The notes beneath the pieces are model-generated. The model did no database searches. It had not been told where the DNA came from and worked only from the letters and a program-made list of their open reading frames with translations. 5,178 bases of DNA from Candidatus Latescibacterota bacterium (GTDB taxonomy: Bacteria > Latescibacterota > MVCY01). A program made the position numbers and the translations under genes. The number at the start of each line of letters is the position of its first letter. Within the stretch, counting starts at the first letter, position 1. The stretch lies in contig DAOVDP010000101.1 of assembly GCA_030669445.1 (NCBI GenBank), forward strand, positions 1 through 5,178, read 5' to 3'. Below, piece after piece: positions 1-5,178 of the stretch.

Positions 1-2673
1 AAGACTGTCATCGAGATGGGAGGGCAAGACTCTAAGCTTCTGCTTATGATCAGGGATGGAGGTTCTGAGGAGCCGCGATTGGAGGATTTTGCTGTGAGCA
101 GCGCTTGTGCCGCTGGCACCGGTTCGTTCCTTGACCAACAGGCAAGCCGACTTAAGCTCTCCATCGAAGAGTTCGGACAGATAGCCCTGAAATCCGAAAC
201 CCCTCCCAGGATTGCCGGACGCTGCAGCGTGTTTGCTAAAACGGATATGATCCACCTGCAGCAGATCGCTACCCCTGACTACGACATTGTGGCCGGTCTT
301 TGTCATGCCGTAGCCCGGAATTTCAAGAGCAATATCGGCCGAGGGAAAAAATTCAGAAAGCCCATAGTCTTCCAGGGAGGTGTAGCAGCTAATACTGGAG
401 TAATCAAGGGCTTCGAAGATCTATTGGATCTGGAAAAAGGGGAGTTGATTGTCCCTGAGCACTTCACCTCTATGGGGGCTATTGGAGCAGTCCTAATCTC
501 TCTGGAAAACGGGTTTAACGACAGCAACTTCAAGGGGCTGGAGGCAGCGGAGGAATACCTGAACTCTCCCCACAAGACATCTACAAAGGGGTTGCCATCC
601 TTGAGTTATGACGATACTGGCAAGACTGAGGAACTGCAGATCCGCCGGCTCAAAGATGGTGAAAAGGTGGACGCCTTCCTGGGAGTAGATGTGGGTTCGC
701 TAAGTACCGACCTGGTAGTGATAAACAGAGAGAAAAATGTGCTTGCCCGCCGCTACCTCTGGACAGAGGGAAGACCTATTGAAGCAGTGCGTCGGGGGTT
801 GAAAGAGATAGGCGAAGAAGTGGGAGATAGGGTCAATATCGTGGGGGTAGCCACTACTGGCTCAGGCCGATATATGACCGGGGACTTTATCGGTGCAGAT
901 GTGGTGCGCAACGAGATTACCACTCAGGCCACAGCAGCCCTCTACATCGATCCCAGTGTCGACACTATATTCGAGATAGGTGGACAGGACTCAAAATATA
1001 TCAGTATAGACACCGGGGCGATAGTAGACTTCGAGATGAACAAGGTCTGTGCCGCCGGCACCGGTTCGTTCTTAGAAGAACAGGCGGAGAAGCTGGACAC
1101 CAACATTATTGAGGAGTTTGGCAATCTGGCCCTCCAGGCCAAGACACCTGCTAATCTGGGAGAACGCTGTACGGTGTTTATGGAATCGGACCTGGTCGCC
1201 CACCAGCAAGAAGGCTGGGCAAAGGAGAACTTGATCGGCGGACTCTGTTATTCTATTGTCTACAACTACCTTAACCGAGTAGTGGGAGATAAAAGGGTGG
1301 GAAATAACATCTTCTTCCAGGGAGGGGTTGCCTGGAACAAGGGAGTGGTAGCTGCCTTTGAGAAGGTGCTGGGTAAGAAGATAACCGTCCCGCCCCAACA
1401 CGATGTTACCGGAGCCATAGGGGCCGCTATCCTGGCAATGGAAGAGCGTACCTGGGAGAGGAGCAGATTTAAGGGGTTTGACCTCAGCGATCGCAAATAC
1501 CAGGTTAGCACCTTTAACTGCAACGGATGCGACAATCAGTGTAACATAAAGAAAGTTACCATAGAGGGCGAAGACCCCCTCTTCTACGGGGCAAGGTGCG
1601 AGAAATACGAAATCAAGAAGAAAAAACCAAAAGCAGATCCCCTGCCAGATCTATTTGCCGAACGGGAGAAATTTCTGTGGAGTCGGTATGAAGAGCCAAA
1701 AGAGACAGGGAAAGAGAGGATCGGGATTCCCAGGGTGCTGTTTTTCCACGAGACCTTCCCTTATTGGCATGCCTTCTTTACAGAATTGGACTTCCAGGTG
1801 GTTCTATCCGACCCCACTAATCAGAAGATAATCAACACCTCGATAGAAACTATTGCCTCAGAGTCATGTTTCCCGATAGAGATCTGTCACGGGCATGTTT
1901 TAAACCTGTTGTCTAAGGGGGTTGATTACATATTCCTTCCCAGCATCATCAATCGGGAGGACCCTGACTCCAGATTCCTTCAGAGTTACAATTGTCCCTT
2001 GGTTCAGTCTATTCCCTACACTATCAGAGCGGCTTTGGACATAGATGACAGTATGTTGCTACTCCCTCCTATTTACTTCCGGCGTGGCAAAAAGCATGTT
2101 CAAGAGGTGTTAACCAAATTTGGACAGCAATTGGGCAGGACAGCCAAACGAGTCCGGAAGGCTGTCCGTTTGGCTGACGAGTCCCAGGAGGCATTCTATA
2201 CCAATATCCAGAACAGGGGAAAAGAGATACTTGCCCATCTTCCGGAAGACAAATGGACAGTGGTGATTCTCAGCCGTCCCTACAATGGGTGTGACCGGGG
2301 ATTGAACCTTAATCTGCCCAAAAAACTTCTGGATATGGAAGTTCTGGCTATTCCTATGGATTTTATCCCCTTGCACCAGGGTGATATCGCTGATGAATTT
2401 CCCAATATGTATTGGTATTACGGCCAGAGGATACTCAGTGCCGTTGAACTTATCAGGGATAATCCCCGGCTGCACGCGATTTACATCTGCAACTTCAGGT
2501 GTGGTCCTGACTCCTTTATTTCTCACTTAGTCAGAGAAAAAATGGGGGGCAAGCCCTACCTGCAATTAGAGGTGGACGAACATTCGGCTGACGCTGGGAT
2601 TATTACCCGCTGCGAGGCGTTCTTTGATAGCCTGAAAGGCGTACAACGCAAGGAAAAGAGAGGTATTGGTTGA
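1..2673 (+). CDS. Acyl-CoA dehydratase activase-type protein with tandem ATPase domains, 5' partial
   Basis: The reading frame is open from base 1 without a start, so the N-terminus (probably the first half of an ATPase domain) is missing; 890 residues are visible. Domain 1 (about 1-170) is the tail of a BadF/BadG/BcrA/BcrD ATPase: GGQDSK at 7-12, CAAGTG at 36-41 and RCSVF at 74-78. Domain 2 (about 224-482) is complete: phosphate-binding GVDVGS at 228-233, GGQDSK at 327-332, CAAGTG at 350-355 and RCTVF at 389-393. In characterised HgdC-type activases the two cysteines of these last motifs ligate a [4Fe-4S] cluster bridging the dimer; both pairs are present here (C36/C75, C350/C390). A linker with C507, C510, C514 and C533 follows, then a DUF2229/dehydratase-like region (about 573-880) with C623, C665, C830 and C834. 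The family uses ATP hydrolysis to push an electron from ferredoxin or flavodoxin into a dehydratase-type cluster. The protein is expected to be cytosolic, with the following gene as partner. The substrate is unknown. Confidence 0.9.
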   Translation, partial: KTVIEMGGQDSKLLLMIRDGGSEEPRLEDFAVSSACAAGTGSFLDQQASRLKLSIEEFGQIALKSETPPRIAGRCSVFAKTDMIHLQQIATPDYDIVAGLCHAVARNFKSNIGRGKKFRKPIVFQGGVAANTGVIKGFEDLLDLEKGELIVPEHFTSMGAIGAVLISLENGFNDSNFKGLEAAEEYLNSPHKTSTKGLPSLSYDDTGKTEELQIRRLKDGEKVDAFLGVDVGSLSTDLVVINREKNVLARRYLWTEGRPIEAVRRGLKEIGEEVGDRVNIVGVATTGSGRYMTGDFIGADVVRNEITTQATAALYIDPSVDTIFEIGGQDSKYISIDTGAIVDFEMNKVCAAGTGSFLEEQAEKLDTNIIEEFGNLALQAKTPANLGERCTVFMESDLVAHQQEGWAKENLIGGLCYSIVYNYLNRVVGDKRVGNNIFFQGGVAWNKGVVAAFEKVLGKKITVPPQHDVTGAIGAAILAMEERTWERSRFKGFDLSDRKYQVSTFNCNGCDNQCNIKKVTIEGEDPLFYGARCEKYEIKKKKPKADPLPDLFAEREKFLWSRYEEPKETGKERIGIPRVLFFHETFPYWHAFFTELDFQVVLSDPTNQKIINTSIETIASESCFPIEICHGHVLNLLSKGVDYIFLPSIINREDPDSRFLQSYNCPLVQSIPYTIRAALDIDDSMLLLPPIYFRRGKKHVQEVLTKFGQQLGRTAKRVRKAVRLADESQEAFYTNIQNRGKEILAHLPEDKWTVVILSRPYNGCDRGLNLNLPKKLLDMEVLAIPMDFIPLHQGDIADEFPNMYWYYGQRILSAVELIRDNPRLHAIYICNFRCGPDSFISHLVREKMGGKPYLQLEVDEHSADAGIITRCEAFFDSLKGVQRKEKRGIG
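2658..2663 (+). promoter_or_regulatory. Ribosome binding site for the dehydratase-like gene
   Basis: GAGAGG lies inside the last codons of the upstream gene, 11 nt before ATG 2675. It favours that ATG over the in-frame TTG at 2666, from which it is only 2 nt away. A second purine run, AAGGA at 2650-2654, is 11 nt from the TTG, so the alternative start is not fully excluded. Either start gives translation coupled to the upstream stop. Confidence 0.55.
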
Positions 2674-2674
2674 A

Positions 2675-3868
2675 ATGGAGCGAACGATTTACTTCCCCAA
2701 TATGGCAGACCATGCCTATCCGTTAAGTGCTGCTTTGAGAGCCTTTGGCATACCGGCGGAGGCACTACCTGAGCCCGATGAAGAGACACTGCTGTTGGGT
2801 AGGAAATACTCTACCGGCAAGGAGTGTTTCCCCTTTATCGTTACCACCGGCGATTTCCTAAAGAAGGTACAAGAACCTGGGTTTGACCCAGACGGAGCGG
2901 CTTTCTTTATGCCTTTAGCCAGTGGCCCCTGCCGTTTCGGGCAATACAGCCAGATGCATCGCATCTTTTTAGACAGACTGGGACACAGAGAGGTAGCCGT
3001 CATCTCTCCCACTTCAGAGGACTCTTATGCAGAGATAGGGGGAGCCAGCCTTAAGTTGCGTATCAGGACTTGGGAAGCAGTGGTAGCCACCGATATCCTG
3101 CAAAAACTACTGCATGAGACAAGACCGTACGAGATCAATCAGGGGGAGACTGACCGGGTGTACAAAAAAACCCTGACTAAATTAACTGAGGCGGTAGAGA
3201 AGGGTACAAATCTGGTAAAGACTATGAAGCAAATTGCCAAAGAGTTCAGACAGATAAAACTCGACCGCCGAGAGCGGAAACCGATCGTCGGGGTACTGGG
3301 TGAGATATTTATGCGCAACAATCGGTTCAGCAATGAGAATATAATAAGAAAGGTAGAAGATTTGGGAGGTGAGGTGTGGTTGGCTCCGATATCAGAATGG
3401 GTCTACTATACCACTCAAAGATATAGAGAGGACAGCGCTGCTGAGCATAAATATCTCGACATTCTGAAGGCAATCCTCCAGGAAAAAGTCCAGAGATACT
3501 ACGAACATCGCTTGGAGAAACCGGTTAAGGAACTGCTGTTGAACAACGAAGAGCCACCCATCCCCGAGGTGCTTCACTACAGCGCCCCCTACCTCCATTT
3601 CTCCTTCGGCGGAGAGGCAATTCTAACCATCGGAAAGGCAATTGACTACATCAACAAAGGGGCCTCAGGTATCATCAATGTAATGCCTTTCACTTGTATA
3701 CCGGGAACTGTAGTGGCCGTTATCTCTAAGAAATTCAGGGAGGATTTCAACGGCATCCCCTGGCTTAACGCCTCTTACGATGGTCAGGAGGATGCCAGTA
3801 GGTTAGTAAGATTGGAGGCCTTTATGCACCAGGCCAGACAATACAGGGATAAAAAAAGTAGAAAGTAA
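2675..3868 (+). CDS. 2-hydroxyacyl-CoA dehydratase-like / activase C-terminal component
   Basis: A 397-residue protein matching, from memory of the family, the C-terminal third of the long fused acyl-CoA dehydratase activase proteins. ATG at 2675 is preferred: it lies 1 nt after the TGA of the upstream gene and 11 nt after GAGAGG. A TTG at 2666 in the same frame would add three residues, but that purine run would then sit only 2 nt away. Visible motifs are an N-terminal YFPNMADHAYPL segment, KECFPF (C51), GPCRFGQY (C86) and MPFTCIPGT (C341), and a C-terminal GIPWLNASYDGQED stretch. Three separated cysteines are what HgdA/HgdB-type dehydratase subunits and double-cubane cluster proteins use to hold an [Fe-S] cluster, so a cluster-binding role is inferred. 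A charged, helix-prone stretch (about 160-200) lies between the second and third cysteines. No membrane segment or signal peptide is seen. The tight spacing implies co-transcription and probably complex formation with the upstream product. A catalytic dehydratase and a substrate reductase are both possible; the substrate cannot be read. Confidence 0.88.
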   Translation: MERTIYFPNMADHAYPLSAALRAFGIPAEALPEPDEETLLLGRKYSTGKECFPFIVTTGDFLKKVQEPGFDPDGAAFFMPLASGPCRFGQYSQMHRIFLDRLGHREVAVISPTSEDSYAEIGGASLKLRIRTWEAVVATDILQKLLHETRPYEINQGETDRVYKKTLTKLTEAVEKGTNLVKTMKQIAKEFRQIKLDRRERKPIVGVLGEIFMRNNRFSNENIIRKVEDLGGEVWLAPISEWVYYTTQRYREDSAAEHKYLDILKAILQEKVQRYYEHRLEKPVKELLLNNEEPPIPEVLHYSAPYLHFSFGGEAILTIGKAIDYINKGASGIINVMPFTCIPGTVVAVISKKFREDFNGIPWLNASYDGQEDASRLVRLEAFMHQARQYRDKKSRK

Positions 3869-3881
3869 AAAGATAAAAGGC

Positions 3882-3918
3882 AGAAGATGACTTCATCTTT
3901 TATTTTTCATTTTTTCTT
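3882..3918 (+). terminator. Rho-independent terminator-like hairpin after the dehydratase-like gene
   Basis: Fourteen bases after the stop codon, 3882-3889 (AGAAGATG) pairs with 3894-3901 (CATCTTTT) over 8 bp with one G-U, around a four-base ACTT loop. A U-rich tract (ATTTTTCATTTTTTCTTT) follows to about 3919. The A-rich sequence before the stem (from about 3853) is roughly complementary to this U-rich tract, so a longer, weaker stem is possible and termination could act in both directions. The stem is A/T-rich with only two G-C pairs, so it may be leaky and let some transcripts reach the ferredoxin gene. Confidence 0.55.
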
Positions 3919-3920
3919 TG

Positions 3921-3984
3921 TAGCCTCCGGTGATGAGTTACCTTAATGGTCTGGGAACATCACCGAGTTCAGCAGAGGAGGTTA
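3921..3984 (+). promoter_or_regulatory. Ferredoxin leader with possible Shine-Dalgarno-sequestering fold
   Basis: The ferredoxin gene has a near-ideal ribosome binding site, AGAGGAGG at 3974-3981, 7 nt before ATG 3989. The leader start TAGCCTCC (3921-3928) is complementary to GGAGGTTA (3977-3984) with one G-U, covering the Shine-Dalgarno core. Directly inside it, CGGTGATG (3928-3935) pairs perfectly over 8 bp with CATCACCG (3958-3965), leaving a 22-nt loop and a 12-nt bulge; C3928 can belong to only one of the two stems. The pairing is seen in the sequence. Translational control by this fold is inference, and it matches no riboswitch class I recognise. No convincing -35/-10 promoter is visible in the gap. 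Confidence 0.4.
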
Positions 3985-3988
3985 ATAA

Positions 3989-4165
3989 ATGGCTTATAAG
4001 ATAACCGAGGAATGTATCGCTTGTGGCCAGTGTGCGGCTGAATGCCCGGTGGAGGCGATCACAGAAGCCGGTGACATCTACGTAATTGATTCTGGACTAT
4101 GTACTGAATGCGGGGCCTGCGCCGATGTTTGCCCGGTAGACGCCTGCATGTTGGATGAGACATGA
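3989..4165 (+). CDS. 2[4Fe-4S] ferredoxin
   Basis: A 58-residue protein, typical in length for clostridial-type bacterial ferredoxins. Two classic cluster motifs are complete: C9-x2-C12-x2-C15-x3-C19-P and C38-x2-C41-x2-C44-x3-C48-P. In this fold the first three cysteines of each motif and the last cysteine of the other hold each [4Fe-4S] cluster. The protein is a soluble, acidic, low-potential electron carrier in the cytosol. The spacing between motifs is short, with none of the long insertions seen in some proteobacterial-type ferredoxins. C53 is an additional cysteine near the C-terminus. The start at ATG 3989 is fixed by a strong GGAGG 7 nt upstream. It lies 120 nt after the dehydratase-like gene, beyond a terminator-like hairpin. 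Position suggests it could feed electrons to the activase, which in this family is reduced by ferredoxin or flavodoxin, but it could equally serve other cellular reactions. Confidence 0.95.
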   Translation: MAYKITEECIACGQCAAECPVEAITEAGDIYVIDSGLCTECGACADVCPVDACMLDET

Positions 4166-4192
4166 ATCATACCCCAAAAGTGCCTAACCCCG

Positions 4193-4296
4193 ATTTCACC
4201 GCAAAGCCGCCAAGGACGCAAAGGGAAGACATTTTTGATAATTCAAATAATCATCTTTTGGTTTTCTTTGCGGTCTTTGCGTCTTTGCGGTGAGAT
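4193..4296. repeat. Large imperfect inverted repeat built from CGCAAAG-type units
   Basis: The left arm (4193-4223) and right arm (4266-4296) are reverse complements at 26 of 31 positions, separated by a 42-nt A/T-rich spacer. Each arm is itself a run of degenerate 8-9 nt units: ACCGCAAAG, CCGCCAAGG and ACGCAAAGG on the left, CTTTGCGGT, CTTTGCGT and CTTTGCGGT on the right. From memory, CGCAAAG-rich palindromes of this type recur in intergenic regions of many environmental bacterial genomes, but no identity was checked here. It fills most of the 148-nt gap between the ferredoxin stop and the next gene, starting 27 nt after the former and ending 17 nt before the latter. It could act as a transcript-end hairpin, a dispersed repeat or a non-autonomous mobile remnant. 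No reading frame within it looks coding. Confidence 0.85.
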
Positions 4297-4313
4297 TTAC
4301 GAAAGAAGCAAAC

Positions 4314-5178
4314 ATGAATCCCCGAAAAGCTATCTCAACGGTACTGCTGCTAATAATCTTAGCCTTAAGTCCATTTTTTTGCAAAACGGCCTCTGCTTTT
4401 CCCGGAGAGGTAATTTCTTCCTTTTCTGTCCCTGCGGACTGCCCCTCTGGTCTCGCTTGGGGGCAGGGTTGTCTGTGGCTGAGCGACTGGCGACAGGCGC
4501 TAATTTACAAGCTCGATCCCCGTAGTGGCGAAGTGCTGCAGGTTCTGCCTTCACCCGGTCGGTGCCCGCAGGGGTTGGCCTGGGGAAAAGACCGGTTGTT
4601 TGTCGCCGACAGCCAGACAAGGCAGATTTATGCCCTCAACCCTCAGACCGGAATAGTTGAAAATGCATACTACGCCCCTGGTCATTCGCCAAAGGGGTTA
4701 GCCTGGGGGGATAGCTGCCTCTGGGTAGTTGACGACCGGCAGGACCTGATCTGTAAACTCACCCCCGAGGATGGAACCCTCACCGGCCATTTCAAAGCGC
4801 CGGCAGGGCAGTCCCGGGGGCTTTGTTTTGACGGCAAATACCTCTGGGTCTCGGACAGAAACAAAGATGAAATCTATATGGTCTCTCCCCAAGATGGAAC
4901 TGTAGTGGTGACTCTGTTTGCCCCGGGACAGTCTACCTGGGGACTGGCCTGGGACGGAAAGCACCTTTGGAATGTTGACTTCCAGACCGGAAGGATTTAC
5001 CAGCTCAAAACTGAGGACAACGAGAAATACTCGGTAACCGACTGGAGAGAGGCGACCATTGAGCTGGTCCATTACATCCGCAATTCGGGGCCGGGCACCC
5101 TGAAGGATATCAAAATATCCTTGGCCGTTCCCCCCGAGAAGTTGGAGAATCAGCAGCTTCTGGGGCCGATTGAGTTTG
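4314..5178 (+). CDS. Exported 41-residue-repeat beta-propeller protein, possible transglutaminase-family, 3' partial
   Basis: The frame is open from ATG 4314 to the window end; 288 residues are visible. Residues 1-28 form a signal peptide: basic MNPRK, hydrophobic core TVLLLIILALSPFF, and an ASA site with likely cleavage after A28. C23 lacks a lipobox, so a lipoprotein is unlikely. Residues 46-235 carry five repeats whose GLAW-type starts are at 46, 87, 128, 169 and 210, with WxxD-type centres and xIYxLxPxxG segments. This is typical of NHL/Vgb-like beta-propellers. Residues about 241-288 (WREATIELVHYIRNSGPG...LAVP) resemble, from memory, the beta-rich region before the transglutaminase-like core of some anaerobe proteins, so a peptidase or transglutaminase domain may follow beyond the window. 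The ribosome binding site is weak (GAAAGAAG). An in-frame GTG at 4290 lies inside the repeat arm and would spoil the signal peptide, so ATG is preferred. The protein is expected outside the cytoplasm; no link to the iron-sulfur genes is apparent. Confidence 0.85.
   Translation, partial: MNPRKAISTVLLLIILALSPFFCKTASAFPGEVISSFSVPADCPSGLAWGQGCLWLSDWRQALIYKLDPRSGEVLQVLPSPGRCPQGLAWGKDRLFVADSQTRQIYALNPQTGIVENAYYAPGHSPKGLAWGDSCLWVVDDRQDLICKLTPEDGTLTGHFKAPAGQSRGLCFDGKYLWVSDRNKDEIYMVSPQDGTVVVTLFAPGQSTWGLAWDGKHLWNVDFQTGRIYQLKTEDNEKYSVTDWREATIELVHYIRNSGPGTLKDIKISLAVPPEKLENQQLLGPIEF
4449..5018 (+). repeat. Five in-frame propeller repeats with exact 123-nt period
   Basis: Codons for the glycine opening each repeat lie at 4449, 4572, 4695, 4818 and 4941, exactly 123 nt (41 codons) apart. 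Four repeats open GLAW; the fourth opens GLCF. The last repeat is visible to about residue 235 and lacks the final strand segment. Each unit probably forms one four-stranded blade. The DNA copies have diverged at many positions, so this is an old duplication rather than a recent tandem expansion. Confidence 0.85.

Noticed and set aside
303..3598. Several antisense reading frames of 64-138 codons opposite the activase and dehydratase-like genes.
   Set aside because: The sense frames carry conserved cluster and nucleotide motifs throughout. The antisense products show no recognisable motif and reflect codon bias of the sense strand.
3933..4004. A 23-codon upstream reading frame (ATG 3933 to TAA 4002-4004) overlapping the ferredoxin start in another frame.
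   Set aside because: No Shine-Dalgarno sequence precedes it, its ATG lies inside the leader stem, and the peptide has no recognisable feature. A frame this short is expected by chance.
4235..4263. TTGATA at 4235-4240 as a possible -35 box for the exported-protein gene.
   Set aside because: At 17 nt spacing the -10 position reads TTGGTT, which is poor, and no alternative spacing gives a convincing box.
4368..4382. C23 of the exported protein as a lipoprotein cysteine.
   Set aside because: The preceding residues are SPFF rather than a lipobox such as L-A-G or L-S-A, and a good signal peptidase I site (ASA) follows at 26-28.
4235..4525. A 96-codon forward reading frame beginning in the inverted repeat spacer and running into the exported-protein gene.
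   Set aside because: It runs through the repeat arm and overlaps the better-supported frame from 4314, which has a signal peptide and regular repeats. Its product has no coherent domain.
4330..5072. Antisense reading frames opposite the exported-protein gene (4330-4620, 4682-4864 and 4698-5072).
   Set aside because: They are antisense to a clear repeat protein, have low-complexity or charged products without motifs, and show no ribosome sites I could support.

Overview
The window reads as a stretch of chromosome from a strictly anaerobic bacterium of medium G+C content. The evidence is a large ATP-driven, iron-sulfur 2-hydroxyacyl-CoA dehydratase/activase-type system followed by a 2[4Fe-4S] ferredoxin, both hallmarks of anaerobic, low-potential electron chemistry. 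The lineage cannot be fixed from this sequence. Syntrophic or sulfate-reducing Desulfobacterota, Clostridia-like Firmicutes and related anaerobes all fit. All supported genes lie on the + strand.

Region 1 (1-3868) holds two adjacent genes. The first is cut by the left edge of the window. It carries the end of one BadF/BadG/BcrA/BcrD-type ATPase domain, a complete second one, a four-cysteine linker and a dehydratase-like (DUF2229-type) region. The second gene begins 1 nt after the first one stops and supplies another dehydratase-like half with three well-placed cysteines. In many anaerobes, as I recall the family, these parts form one polypeptide of roughly 1400 residues; here they are two polypeptides. 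Together they look like a self-contained ATP-dependent electron-injecting reductase whose substrate is unknown.

Region 2 (3869-3988) is a 120-nt gap. It holds an A/T-rich terminator-like hairpin with a U-rich tail, then a leader whose first bases can pair with the ferredoxin Shine-Dalgarno sequence.

Region 3 (3989-4165) is a 58-residue 2[4Fe-4S] ferredoxin. It is a plausible electron donor for the activase, although the terminator-like element suggests it is at least partly expressed on its own.

Region 4 (4166-4313) is non-coding and dominated by a large imperfect inverted repeat with 31-nt arms built from degenerate 8-9 nt units of the CGCAAAG type. Its right arm ends 17 bp before the next start codon.

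Region 5 (4314-5178) is the start of an exported protein that runs off the right edge. It has a signal peptide, then five repeats with an exact 41-residue period (beta-propeller type), then the start of a domain resembling the region that precedes transglutaminase cores in some anaerobe proteins. It has no evident functional link to the reductase genes.
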